In this document: positions 42,102 to 50,591 of the stretch, one piece after another
How the letters are laid out: each line of letters starts with the position of its first letter
Numbering within the stretch: the stretch's first letter is position 1
Assembly: GCA_910578645.1 (NCBI GenBank)
Contig: CAJTQI010000002.1
Coordinates: 434,001 to 498,000 of the forward strand
Length of the DNA: 64,000 nt
Direction of reading: 5' to 3'
DNA from: an uncultured Lachnospiraceae bacterium
GTDB lineage: Bacteria > Bacillota > Clostridia > Lachnospirales > Lachnospiraceae
Notes under the pieces: model-generated
The model's database searches: none
The model's input: the letters and a program-made list of their open reading frames with translations, nothing else
Told to the model about the DNA's origin: nothing
Translations under genes and position numbers: made by a program

Positions 42102-42608
42102 ATGGCATTATTAAAACAGTGGCGCGATATGGCATATTCCGAGACTGCCAATAAAGGTGATTTACAGAGGCTTTGGTCGGCATATTTCTTGAAGGAGAAA
42201 GAAATCTATGCGCAGCTTCTGAAAAATCCTGATGAAGTAGTTGAAGGAACCGTGAAAGAACTGTCGGAGAAATATGATGTTGATATTATGACGATGGTAG
42301 GTTTTCTGGATGGCATTAACGAGAGCTTGAAGGAAGCGAATCCGATTGAGGAGATGGAAGAAGATACAAAAGTGAATCTTGGGTTTGACAAGGCTCTTTT
42401 GTATAAAAATATGGTGGCTGCGGGTGCAGACTGGCTTTATGGGTTAGAAGAGTGGAACGACATTTTTGACGAGGAGACGAGGAAGAGCCTGTACAAAGAG
42501 CAGAAGGAGTCCACAACAATTCATAAAGGACCGAAGATTTACCCGAACGACCCTTGCCCTTGCGGAAGCGGTAAGAAATATAAGAAATGCTGCGGCAAAA
42601 ATGCCTGA
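42102..42608 (+). CDS. SEC-C metal-binding-motif protein
   Basis: 168 residues. The C-terminal 20 residues form a SEC-C zinc motif (DPCPCGSGKKYKKCC), as found at the end of SecA and in small standalone proteins. The rest is a mostly helical domain (MALLKQWRDMAYSETANKGD...), with no catalytic motif. It probably binds nucleic acid or ribosome/SecB-like partners through the zinc motif. ATG 42102 is chosen for the AAGGTGG site; the longer frame from 42048 would start inside the structured leader. Confidence 0.8.
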   Translation: MALLKQWRDMAYSETANKGDLQRLWSAYFLKEKEIYAQLLKNPDEVVEGTVKELSEKYDVDIMTMVGFLDGINESLKEANPIEEMEEDTKVNLGFDKALLYKNMVAAGADWLYGLEEWNDIFDEETRKSLYKEQKESTTIHKGPKIYPNDPCPCGSGKKYKKCCGKNA

Positions 42609-42714
42609 GACATGATACTTATTGCATGAAAAGAAGAGTAGTGTTTTATGTCAACTAAAATTAATGCTTTACATTTCGGGCGGCTTGGCATAGAATACAA
42701 ATAGAATAAGACGA

Positions 42715-42970
42715 TAAGAATATAGATATAACACGTTGAAGAGAAGAGTAAAATATGGAACGCAGCAGAGAGAAGCGCCCTGTGCTGAAAGCGCTTTTGC
42801 CGGAAATATTTGAAAACTAACTCTGAGTGGCCCCAATCCGGCCCGTTGACTTACGTTACAGTCCAATGAGAGGTTCCGGTAAGCCGTCATGTGCGCACGG
42901 GACAAGCGAGGTGGAACCACGTAGATATACGTCCTCTGCATTGCCGTAGTGGCAGTGCAGGGGATTTTTT
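42715..42970 (+). promoter_or_regulatory. T-box leader of thrS with terminator
   Basis: The leader contains AGAGTA near its 5' end, a stem I AG-rich bulge (GCAGAGAG), and the T-box core AAGCGAGGTGGAACCACG at 42904-42921. TGGA of the core pairs with the tRNA 3' end with discriminator U, as in tRNA-Thr. A 13-bp terminator stem (42933-42963, CCTCTGCATTGCC with GGCAGTGCAGGGG) ends in ATTTTTT. Uncharged tRNA-Thr should favour the antiterminator. I could not place the specifier codon with confidence. Confidence 0.85.
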
Positions 42971-42974
42971 ATCT

Positions 42975-43273
42975 TATAGGATTAGATAAGTTGTGAGGGC
43001 AAATTGCATAAAATGTTCCCTTGTGTCCGTCTGCGTCATATGGATTTTCTAAAATATTCCGGAAAATTTAAGGAAACGGACGTAACCATCCTCTATTCGC
43101 CATCCGGGCGAACATCGGGCTTTTCGGGGGCGTCCATGCCCTGAAATTACTGGCGACTTCACGGAATATTAAGAAAATCTCATATTCCTGCGAAGGACAA
43201 CTTCGTGAACATTTTATGCAATCTGTCAGTGAAATTTTATGATGGCACCTTTTGACATCCTAATCTGTATAGG
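42975..43273 (+). repeat. TATAGG-flanked hairpin repeat element, copy B, inside the thrS leader
   Basis: It matches copies C and D but lacks about 20 bases at its left end (TATAGGATTAG runs directly into ATAAGTTGTG). It lies five bases behind the T-tract of the T-box terminator, between the T-box and thrS. The tail 43274-43338 matches the tails after copies C and D, except that its CAAGC-AAA-GCTCG hairpin is mismatched. It lengthens the thrS mRNA leader to about 470 bases beyond the terminator. Confidence 0.8.
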
Positions 43274-43437
43274 AAATTCCTCCGCTTATCCGAGTTTGCC
43301 GGAGGCAAAGCTCGCAAACAAGCAAAGCTCGTTTTTTTATTTTCGCGGGCAACCAGCCGGGCGATTGCCTGCGGGCGTTAGGGAAGAATTTCCCTGATAA
43401 GGTTTATATGGTAAAAAAGAGAGAAGGAGACGATGAC

Positions 43438-45402
43438 ATGAAAATTACATTAAAAGACGGTTCTTGTAAAGAATACGCACAGGCGATGAGCATTTATGAG
43501 ATTGCGGCGGATATTTCCGAAGGGCTTGCCCGGGTGGCATGCGCCGGGGAAGTGGACGGCAGTGTGGAAGATTTGCGCACAGTGATTGACAGAGACTGCA
43601 GCTTGAATATTCTGACGGCCAATGACCCTGAAGGACTTAAGGTTATCCGTCACACGGCGTCCCATGTCCTGGCGGAGGCGGTCAAGAGGTTGTTCCCGGA
43701 TGCTAAGGTGACCATCGGCCCGGCGATTGAGGATGGTTTTTATTATGATTTTGACGCTGCGCCATTTTCCAGGGAAGACTTGGACAAATTGGAAGCGGAG
43801 ATGAAGAAAATCATCAAGGAAGGGCATAAGATAGAACGCTTTACCCTGTCCAGGGCGGAGGCGATTAAATTCATGGAGGAAAAAGGGGAGCCCTACAAGG
43901 TGGAGCTTATCTGCGACCTGCCGGATGATGCGGAAATTTCTTTTTATGACCAGGGCGGCTTTATAGACTTGTGTGCAGGCCCCCATCTGATGAGCACGAA
44001 GAACATTAAGGCTTACAAATTGATTTCTTCGTCTATGGCATACTGGCGGGGCGATTCCAACAAGGCGCAGTTACAGCGTATTTATGGGACGGCTTTTCAG
44101 AAGAAAGAGGAGTTACAGGCGTATCTGGAGCACTTGGAGGACATTAAGCGTCGGGACCACAATAAACTGGGTAGGGAGATGGAGCTTTTTACCACGGTGG
44201 ACGTTATCGGCCAGGGCTTACCGCTCCTTTTGCCTAAGGGCACGAAGATGGTCATGAAGCTTCAACGCTGGATTGAGGACCTGGAGGATAAAGAGTGGGG
44301 CTATGTGAGAACAAAGACGCCTCTTATGGCAAAGAGCGATTTGTATAAAATATCCGGACATTGGGACCATTATAAAGAAGGCATGTTCGTCTTGGGGGAT
44401 GAGGAAAAGGATAAAGAAGTGTTTGCCCTTCGTCCTATGACCTGTCCGTTCCAGTATTATTGTTATAAGAATACACAGCATTCCTATCGTGACCTGCCCA
44501 TCCGCTATGGCGAGACTTCCACATTGTTCCGTAACGAAGATTCGGGAGAGATGCACGGGCTGACCAGAGTGCGTCAGTTTACGATTTCCGAGGGACATTT
44601 GGTTGTCAGGCCGGACCAGATGGTGGAGGAGTTTAAGGGCTGTATTGCTTTGGCAAAACATATTATGTCAACCCTAGGGCTCTTGAATGATATCACTTGG
44701 CATTTGTCCAAGTGGGACCCGGAGAATCCGGAAAAATACATCGGTGAGCCGGAAGTATGGAATGAGACGGAAGCGCATATCCGCAATATTCTGGAGGAGC
44801 TTGAGCTTCCCTTCGTAGAAGAAGTGGGCGAAGCCGCTTTCTATGGGCCGAAGGTGGACATTAATGCCAAGAACGTATATGGCAAGGAAGACACCATGAT
44901 AACGGTTCAGTGGGACGCGCTCTTGGCAGAGCAGTTTGATATGTATTTCATTGACCAAAATGGCGATAAAGTCCGTCCTTATATTATTCACAGGACATCC
45001 CTGGGATGTTATGAGAGGACGTTGGCATGGCTGATTGAGAAGTATGCGGGCAAGTTCCCTACATGGATGTGTCCGGAGCAGGTACGCGTTCTGCCCATTT
45101 CTGAGAAATATGAGGAGTATGCGGAGGAGATTAGGAAGGAACTGGCAAGGAATGACATTGATGTGACGGCCGACAACCGTTCCGAGAAGATTGGTTTCAA
45201 AATCCGCGAGGCGAGACTGGCAAAAGTGCCCTATATGCTTGTAGTTGGCGCCCAGGAAGCGGAGGACAGGACCGTATCTGTCAGAAGCCGTTATGCGGGG
45301 GATGAAGGTGTGAAGCCTTTACAGGAGTTTATCGAGCAAATCTGCAAGGAAATCAGGACGAAAGAGATTCGGGAAGAAATACCGCAGGAGGAGAAGAAAT
45401 AG
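43438..45402 (+). CDS. thrS: Threonine-tRNA ligase
   Basis: 654 residues. It charges tRNA-Thr with threonine in the cytoplasm. Domains in order: TGS (1-62; MKITLKDGSCKEY), editing domain with HTASHVLAEAVKR and the CDLPDD region, class II catalytic core (about 240-530) with PMTCPFQYYCY (motif with the Zn-binding Cys), GETSTLFRNEDSGEMHGLTRVRQF (quoted as the motif 2 region) and HRTSLGCYERTLAWLIE, then the anticodon-binding domain (about 545-654). ATG 43438 follows AGAAGGAG; an upstream ATG at 43408 lacks such a site. A T-box controls it. Confidence 0.97.
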   Translation: MKITLKDGSCKEYAQAMSIYEIAADISEGLARVACAGEVDGSVEDLRTVIDRDCSLNILTANDPEGLKVIRHTASHVLAEAVKRLFPDAKVTIGPAIEDGFYYDFDAAPFSREDLDKLEAEMKKIIKEGHKIERFTLSRAEAIKFMEEKGEPYKVELICDLPDDAEISFYDQGGFIDLCAGPHLMSTKNIKAYKLISSSMAYWRGDSNKAQLQRIYGTAFQKKEELQAYLEHLEDIKRRDHNKLGREMELFTTVDVIGQGLPLLLPKGTKMVMKLQRWIEDLEDKEWGYVRTKTPLMAKSDLYKISGHWDHYKEGMFVLGDEEKDKEVFALRPMTCPFQYYCYKNTQHSYRDLPIRYGETSTLFRNEDSGEMHGLTRVRQFTISEGHLVVRPDQMVEEFKGCIALAKHIMSTLGLLNDITWHLSKWDPENPEKYIGEPEVWNETEAHIRNILEELELPFVEEVGEAAFYGPKVDINAKNVYGKEDTMITVQWDALLAEQFDMYFIDQNGDKVRPYIIHRTSLGCYERTLAWLIEKYAGKFPTWMCPEQVRVLPISEKYEEYAEEIRKELARNDIDVTADNRSEKIGFKIREARLAKVPYMLVVGAQEAEDRTVSVRSRYAGDEGVKPLQEFIEQICKEIRTKEIREEIPQEEKK

Positions 45403-45474
45403 GGAACCGGGAGAAAGGCATTTTCCGTTGTGCATATTTTCCCCTATGAGAATGGATATGGAGTAAATTACAGT

Positions 45475-47169
45475 ATGGAGCAGAAACCAAGAATACCCTG
45501 TAAGAAAGATGTCATGGGATATTTCTTTCTGGGAATCGGTGTGATGATGCTTTTAAAAAGCCTGACGTTGTGTTTTAGCAGCGATATCTGGTATGATGAG
45601 TTATTCACCGTGGGAATGATAGAACATTCCTACGGTGATTTAATAGGGTTTACGGCGCGGGATGTGCATCCGCCGTTATACTATTGCATTGTAAAATTAT
45701 TTGTAGACTTATGTAAATTTGCTTCGGTGCAGATAAGCCCTGTAGCGGTGGCGAAAATCGTCTCGGTATTGCCTTATTTTATTTTATTCATCTATGGCCT
45801 TAGCCTGGTGAGAAAAGGGTTTGGCACATTGACTGCCGGGTTGTTTTTATTCTGTGTGATGGCCATGCCGCAGCTTAGCGCTTATATGGTGGAAGTGCGG
45901 ATGTATGGGTGGGCGTTGTTGTTTGTGACGGCGGCATTTTTGCACGGCTATGAGTTAACGGTGGCAGGAGGCGGCAGGCGGTCGGGTGGATGCGGCTTAC
46001 AGACAGCGGACAGTGTTGGCGCTCCTGACGTGTGCGGCTTACGGACAACAGACAGGGCGGGCGTACAGGACGCGGGCGGCCTTGGGCGTGCACGGCGTAT
46101 GCACGGGACGGCTATGGTATTATATGGGCTTGCGGCGGCATATACGCAGTATTTCGCCTGCGTTGCGGCGGCTATGGTATATTTTTATGTGCTGCTTATG
46201 TTTTTCATAAAAGACCGTGGAAGAATCAAAGAGTGGCTGCTATATGCAGGGCTCACTGCCATAGGATATGGGCCATGGCTTTTGGCGCTTTTTGGCCAGA
46301 TTACAGCGGTCCGGGAGAATTACTGGATTCTTCCGCTGACATGGCGTTCACTGGGCGGTTGCGTGAAATTTCTGACGAAACCTGCTTTTACGGATGCAGT
46401 CTTTAGTACGGTGTTTGCTGTTATATTGTTTGTAGCCTATGCAACTGCCCTTTTGCATGCAATAATTAAACTATACCATTATAGCAGAGAAAATACGAAA
46501 AACGGGCATAATTATGATATAGATAAATCATGCTTTATCCTGGCGGGCGTCGGCGTGCTTGCAGGGGTGGTTCTATTTGGTTTTGCGGCTTCTTTTTTGA
46601 TGCGTCCGGTTTTTGTCTACCGGTATATGGTGCCTGCCATGGGATGTTTCTGGCTGAGCTTTGTGGTCGCGCTTGAGGAGATGGCAAGGGATGGCAAGAG
46701 ACTTATACGTAAAATTTCCATTGGCATTATGCTTCTTGTGCTTGTTGTCGGCCTGCGGGATTATAGGGCATTCAGGGGTGAGGAAGAATATAAGATTTTG
46801 TTGATGGAAGAGACGCGAAAGGCATTAACTTCCATTGCGCCGCAGGACATTGTCCTATATAATTTTGACCAGGTCCAGGCGGTGACGAGTTACTATTTGG
46901 ACAGTCAGACGGAAAGTTATCTTTGGCGTGGGACGCCTGAAACTTTAATCCAGGACATTGTCCGGCCTTACGGCACGCTAGAAGAGACGGGGCAGATTAA
47001 GGCGTGGTGCAGGGATGGCAGAAAGGTTTGGTTTATCGGCAGTTTTAACAGCCGTGAGGATATTGTGGCAGAATGGAAAGCGGACGGGCTGCAAGTTGAT
47101 GAGACAGGGAGTTATCTGCTGGAAAGATATTGGTTTAACCTGTATAAGATTTCGTTGGAAAGACCATAA
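45475..47169 (+). CDS. Multi-pass membrane glycosyltransferase (GT39/ArnT-like)
   Basis: About 564 residues and ten or so membrane helices. An extracytoplasmic Asp after the first helix (SSDIWYDELFTVG) and the DVHPPLYY segment match the pattern of GT-C glycosyltransferases that use polyprenyl-linked sugars. It probably transfers a sugar to a cell-surface lipid, glycan or protein. Residues about 180-220 hold a Gly/Ala/Arg-rich insertion with duplicated units (GLQTADSVGAPDVCGLRTTD). ATG 45475 is used; GTG 45430 in the same frame is an alternative. The acceptor is unknown. Confidence 0.8.
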   Translation: MEQKPRIPCKKDVMGYFFLGIGVMMLLKSLTLCFSSDIWYDELFTVGMIEHSYGDLIGFTARDVHPPLYYCIVKLFVDLCKFASVQISPVAVAKIVSVLPYFILFIYGLSLVRKGFGTLTAGLFLFCVMAMPQLSAYMVEVRMYGWALLFVTAAFLHGYELTVAGGGRRSGGCGLQTADSVGAPDVCGLRTTDRAGVQDAGGLGRARRMHGTAMVLYGLAAAYTQYFACVAAAMVYFYVLLMFFIKDRGRIKEWLLYAGLTAIGYGPWLLALFGQITAVRENYWILPLTWRSLGGCVKFLTKPAFTDAVFSTVFAVILFVAYATALLHAIIKLYHYSRENTKNGHNYDIDKSCFILAGVGVLAGVVLFGFAASFLMRPVFVYRYMVPAMGCFWLSFVVALEEMARDGKRLIRKISIGIMLLVLVVGLRDYRAFRGEEEYKILLMEETRKALTSIAPQDIVLYNFDQVQAVTSYYLDSQTESYLWRGTPETLIQDIVRPYGTLEETGQIKAWCRDGRKVWFIGSFNSREDIVAEWKADGLQVDETGSYLLERYWFNLYKISLERP

Positions 47170-47222
47170 TAACCATGTAAGAGCGTACAAATTTGCTGGC
47201 ATAGCAAGAATGGAGGGTTATT

Positions 47223-47537
47223 ATGGCAGAATTAAAATGTGGCGTTGAGAATTGTTCTTACAATAAGGAGAAATGCTGTTGCAAAGGCGATATTATGGTA
47301 GGCGGCAAACATGCGGATTGTTGCAACGATACATGTTGTGAGAGCTTTGCCCAGAAGAAGGAAGGTTCCTATACCAGTTCATTGGAGCATCCTTGCAGGA
47401 CAATCAGCATCGATTGCGAAGCAACTAAATGTGTGTATAATACAAATTATAAATGCCATGCGGAACACGTGGATATCAAAGGCGGCGGCGCGTTGAATGC
47501 TGCCGGGACAGAGTGCGCTACGTTTAAAGAAGCGTAA
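47223..47537 (+). CDS. DUF1540-type cysteine-rich protein
   Basis: 104 residues with two DUF1540 repeats (about 5-42 and 60-100), each rich in spaced Cys (CGVENCSYNKEKCCCKG; CEATKCVYNTNYKCHAEHV). The cysteines probably bind zinc or an iron-sulfur group. DUF1540 proteins are frequent in Clostridia and of unknown function. GGAGGG precedes ATG 47223. The gene ends before a terminator at 47623. Confidence 0.9.
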   Translation: MAELKCGVENCSYNKEKCCCKGDIMVGGKHADCCNDTCCESFAQKKEGSYTSSLEHPCRTISIDCEATKCVYNTNYKCHAEHVDIKGGGALNAAGTECATFKEA

Positions 47538-47622
47538 GGAAATTACTGTCCGGGATGCCCGGAAGATACGGATTTACTTTCAAAGTTGATTCCGTAAGGA
47601 CAAGGGCGGACATGTCTGCAGA

Positions 47623-47662
47623 AGTACAGCAAGGCTCCCGAGAGGGGAGTGCTGTACTTTTG
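47623..47662 (+). terminator. Rho-independent terminator after the DUF1540 gene
   Basis: AGTACAGC/GCTGTACT forms the lower stem around an inner CTCCC/GGGAG stem, with TTTT after. Confidence 0.8.
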
Positions 47663-47702
47663 TGGGTACATAAGTTGAGAGAAGTAACATGGAGGTATGG
47701 AT

Positions 47703-48536
47703 TTGAAAAATAAATGGTTCTTGGGACTTGGGAAACATGCCCTGATATTTTTTGCTGTGGCCGGTATCGCTGTGTTTTTGCCTGCATGTGGAAAAGCTGA
47801 CACGGTGGAAACGAATGCCCCTGTACAGAACGAAGAGGCGCCCGGGCAGGACGGCACAGATGCAGCCAGTGCGCAGGAAGATGCCGCACCGGAGGCTGAC
47901 GGGAGTGAAAGTAGTGAGCAGAAGGATATACCTGAACAGGCTGACACAGAGGACAGTGACATGGAAGTTTCACCAGAAGATGTCAATGAGGCGAAGGAGA
48001 TGACCAACGCAGCCAGGGCGCAGAGGGAGATAGAACAGGGAATACGGGATGAACTTACGGCGGAGCTTTTGGAAGAAAACGAATTGGACACTTCCGTGAT
48101 GGAACCGAGCCGTTCTACGACAGGATGTACGTTTGAGCTCCCGGAAGGGTTTGCCGAGTCGGAAGGGATGGCGGGAATGTATGTGACGGACAGGTATCCC
48201 ATCGATGCATCTTCTATCTACTATATGGAGGCGGAGCAGGACAAGACGCTGCAGCTATTGACGGAGGAAACCTTTAAGACGCAGGCTCAGGAAAGCCTAA
48301 AGGAAGCTTATGAGGAAGACATTACGGTGAACGTGGACAGCTTTGAGAGAATCAAGATTGACGGATATCCGGCCTTCCGCATCCTGTGCCATTATCAAAT
48401 CGGCAGGATTCAGATTACACAGCTTGAGTACGCCATCAATGCGGACAAGAGTTATATGATTACATATTCCCAAACGAGTGATTATGACTATATGGAAGCG
48501 TATGAAGCAAGTGCGTCGACGATACGGGTAGAGTAA
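47703..48536 (+). CDS. Secreted lipoprotein of unknown function
   Basis: 277 residues. A lipoprotein signal peptide (KNKWFLGLGKHALIFFAVAG, with lipobox LPAC at about 27-30) anchors it outside the membrane. A low-complexity acidic linker (about 33-110; EEAPGQDGTDAASAQEDAAP) leads to an alpha/beta domain (about 125-277) containing CTFELPEGFAESEGMAGMYV and SYMITYSQTSDYDYMEAYEA. The C-terminal pattern (mature domain with an FxRIKIDGYPAFRI core) resembles PsbP-like or DUF1795-type secreted domains, only loosely. TTG 47703 is preferred because GGAGGT lies six bases before it; ATG 47697 touches that site. Confidence 0.8.
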   Translation: MKNKWFLGLGKHALIFFAVAGIAVFLPACGKADTVETNAPVQNEEAPGQDGTDAASAQEDAAPEADGSESSEQKDIPEQADTEDSDMEVSPEDVNEAKEMTNAARAQREIEQGIRDELTAELLEENELDTSVMEPSRSTTGCTFELPEGFAESEGMAGMYVTDRYPIDASSIYYMEAEQDKTLQLLTEETFKTQAQESLKEAYEEDITVNVDSFERIKIDGYPAFRILCHYQIGRIQITQLEYAINADKSYMITYSQTSDYDYMEAYEASASTIRVE

Positions 48537-48572
48537 ATGAAAAAGCTGTGAACATATAATTTTATAAACCAG

Positions 48573-48601
48573 TTGACACAGACACTATGCTGTGCTATGA
48601 T
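48573..48601 (+). promoter_or_regulatory. Promoter of the infC-rpmI-rplT operon
   Basis: A consensus TTGACA (48573-48578), a 17-base spacer and TATGAT (48596-48601) make a strong sigma-A promoter. Transcription would start near 48608. Confidence 0.85.
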
Positions 48602-48607
48602 AACACA

Positions 48608-48792
48608 TGTGTGAAAGCGCATAACAACCAAGCAGAGTATCTACTCTCACCTTGCAACAATAGGGTTCGCAAGTGTTCATATTTTAATCTTTAGGCGTAC
48701 AGGCGGCAGATATGAAGACGGATATATGTCGGTTGCAGAGAAGGATTGGATGAACGGATGAGTGGATAGTTATGTGTCCGCTTTTTTTATTG
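48608..48792 (+). promoter_or_regulatory. Leader with attenuator before infC (L20-type candidate)
   Basis: The leader contains several small hairpins and ends in an 8-bp stem (AGTGGATA/GTGTCCGCT, two G-T pairs, 48761-48785) followed by TTTTTTT, so the transcript can stop early. In Firmicutes the same operon is controlled by L20 binding to its leader; this region is a good candidate, but I could not match the L20 pseudoknot. Confidence 0.6.
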
Positions 48793-48806
48793 TATAGGAA
48801 ATTTTT

Positions 48807-48961
48807 GGGTTATTTCCGAGTTTGCGAAGCAAAACCTGCAAAGTTAATTTGCAAAAAAATTTAAGGTTTGGGTTATTTCGGAGTTTGCGAAGCAAGTCTC
48901 GCAAAGATAATTTGCGAAATAAAATTAAGGCTTTCGGTTATTTCCGAGTTTGCGAAGCAAA
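48807..48961 (+). repeat. Three tandem copies of a 63-65-base unit
   Basis: GGGTTATTTCCGAGTTTGCG (or a near copy) begins at 48807, 48870 and 48935. Each holds CGAGTTTGCGAAGCAA and then a TTTGC-rich part. The same words occur behind the repeat elements at 43291, 50601 and 54424. They lie between the attenuator and infC. The unit encodes no likely protein. Confidence 0.7.
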
Positions 48962-49001
48962 TTTACTTTTTTTATTTTCTATGGGTATGGAGGGAAAAAT
49001 C

Positions 49002-49508
49002 ATTAGCGAATTATTCATTAACGAACAGATTAGAGACAAGGAAGTGCGTGTAATCGGCGAGAATGGTGAACAGCTTGGCGTAATGCCGACGAGGGAAGCC
49101 ATGAGGCTGGCGGAAGAGGCGGGTGTTGACCTGGTCAAGATAGCCCCGACGGCGAAACCGCCTGTCTGCAAGATTGTGGACTATGGTAAGTTCAAGTACG
49201 AGCAGACCAGGAAAGAGAAGGAAGCCAAGAAGAAGCAGAAGACCGTTGAGATTAAGGAGATACGTCTGTCTCCGAATATTGATACCAATGACCTGAACAC
49301 GAAGATTAATGCTGCCAGGAAGTTTATCAGCAAAGGTGACAGGGTGAAAATTACGCTCCGTTTCCGTGGGCGTGAGATGGCTCATATGAATAACAGCAAG
49401 CATATTCTGGACGATATTGCCCAGGCGCTTTCCGATATTGCGGTGGTCGATAAGGCGCCGAAGGTGGAAGGCAGGAGTATGACGATGTTTTTAGCTGAGA
49501 AGCGATAG
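49002..49508 (+). CDS. infC: Translation initiation factor IF-3, probable AUU start
   Basis: 168 residues from ATT 49002. The N-domain begins SELFINEQIRDKEVRVIGEN, followed by the basic linker KYEQTRKEKEAKKKQK and the C-domain (KIRLSPN-type IRLSPNIDTNDLNTKINAAR and RFRGREMAHM). It binds 30S subunits and checks the start codon. GGAGGG (48989-48994) lies seven bases before ATT 49002 and five before ATG-free ATC 48999; ATG 48981 sits upstream of that site and ATG 48987 overlaps it. An AUU start would allow IF3 to repress itself, as known in E. coli. Operon with rpmI and rplT. Confidence 0.93.
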   Translation: MSELFINEQIRDKEVRVIGENGEQLGVMPTREAMRLAEEAGVDLVKIAPTAKPPVCKIVDYGKFKYEQTRKEKEAKKKQKTVEIKEIRLSPNIDTNDLNTKINAARKFISKGDRVKITLRFRGREMAHMNNSKHILDDIAQALSDIAVVDKAPKVEGRSMTMFLAEKR

Positions 49509-49580
49509 CTGCTTAGTTGAAATAGATTGATGTCTTGGACTGATATCTCACAAATACATTAATATAGGAGGAATTTTGCA

Positions 49581-49778
49581 ATGCCTAAAATGAAGACAAA
49601 CAGATCAGCTGCAAAGCGTTTTAAAGTGACCGGAACAGGTAAATTAAAAAGAAACAAAGCTTATAAACGCCATATCTTAACCAAGAAATCTGCTAAGACC
49701 AAGAGAAATCTTAGAAAACCTACTATGACAGATGCAACGAACGTTAAGAATATGAAGAAGATTCTGCCCTATCTGTAA
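49581..49778 (+). CDS. rpmI: 50S ribosomal protein L35
   Basis: 65 residues, highly basic, starting MPKMKTNRSAAKRFKVTGTG, the family signature. It is in the standard infC-rpmI-rplT order, 72 bases after infC with its own AGGAGG site. Confidence 0.98.
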   Translation: MPKMKTNRSAAKRFKVTGTGKLKRNKAYKRHILTKKSAKTKRNLRKPTMTDATNVKNMKKILPYL

Positions 49779-49817
49779 GGCGGAAAACCAAGTTTTAGTC
49801 ATAAGGAGGAAAAAGAC

Positions 49818-50174
49818 ATGGCACGAATCAAAGGCGGTATGAACGCTAGAAAGAAACATAACAGAGTATTAAAACTTGCAAAAGGATATAGAGGCGCAAG
49901 GTCTAAACAATATAGAGTGGCAAAGCAATCCGTAATGAGAGCGCTTGCATCTTCCTATGCAGGAAGAAAAGAAAGAAAACGTCAGTTCAGAAGACTGTGG
50001 ATTGCACGTATCAATGCGGCAGCAAGGATGAATGGTTTATCATACAGCAAATTTATGTATGGACTGAAGAGTGCCGGTGTGGAGATTAACAGGAAGATGC
50101 TTTCCGAAATGGCAGTCAATGATGCTGCCGGGTTCACCACATTGGCAGAACTTGCTAAGTCGAACCTGAAATAA
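49818..50174 (+). CDS. rplT: 50S ribosomal protein L20
   Basis: 118 residues, full length, starting MARIKGGMNARKKHNRVLKL with the RGARSKQYRVAKQ and RKRQFRRLWIARINAAAR segments that touch 23S rRNA. In Firmicutes it also represses this operon by binding the infC leader. AAGGAGG precedes ATG 49818. A terminator follows at 50232. Confidence 0.98.
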   Translation: MARIKGGMNARKKHNRVLKLAKGYRGARSKQYRVAKQSVMRALASSYAGRKERKRQFRRLWIARINAAARMNGLSYSKFMYGLKSAGVEINRKMLSEMAVNDAAGFTTLAELAKSNLK

Positions 50175-50231
50175 GGACAAGACAGGGCAATATAAAACGC
50201 CCCGGAATGGGGATTATAATGAAGTGTGATA

Positions 50232-50269
50232 AAGGAATCTGGGATAGCTATATCCGGATTCCTTTTTTT
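50232..50269 (+). terminator. Rho-independent terminator of the infC-rpmI-rplT operon
   Basis: AAGGAATCTGGG pairs with the TCCGGATTCCTT side (one G-T pair), followed by a T-tract. Confidence 0.85.
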
Positions 50270-50273
50270 ACTC

Positions 50274-50591
50274 TATAGGATTAGGGTGTCAAAAGGTGCA
50301 TTTTATAAGTTGTGAAGGCAAATTGCATAAAATGTTCCCTTGTGTCAGTCTCCGTCATATGGATTTTCTAAAATATTCCGGGAAATTTAAGGAAACGGAC
50401 GTAACCACCCTCTATTCGCCATCCAGGCGAACATCGGGCTTTTCGGGGCGTCCATGCCCCGAAATTACTGGAGACTTCACGGAATATTAAGAAAATCTCA
50501 TATTCCTACGAAGGACAACCTCGTGAACATTTTATGCAATCTGTCAGTGAAATTTTATGATGGCACCTTTTGACACCCTAATCCATATAGG
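50274..50591 (+). repeat. TATAGG-flanked hairpin repeat element, copy C
   Basis: The most complete copy: TATAGGATTAGGGTGTCAAA at the left and the complementary TTTGACACCCTAATCC and TATAGG at the right. The arms are imperfect inverted repeats of over 100 bases around a GGGGCGTCCATGCCCC hairpin. It starts four bases behind the T-tract of the rplT terminator. Confidence 0.85.

Noticed and set aside
47223..47537. Cys-rich protein as a RiPP precursor
   Set aside because: The two spaced-Cys units fit DUF1540, and no maturation enzyme, protease or transporter is adjacent.
48822..49001. N-terminal extension of IF3 starting in the tandem repeat region
   Set aside because: The extra residues are repeats of Arg/Lys/Ser-rich low complexity encoded by the 63-65-base units, and the ribosome site lies after them.
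50296..50490. Open frame of 64 residues (also present in the other repeat copies, for example at 54076-54306 and on the minus strand at 22641-22940)
   Set aside because: The frame lies within the inverted-arm repeat, has no ribosome site, and its conservation follows from the repeat itself. It is not a credible transposase.
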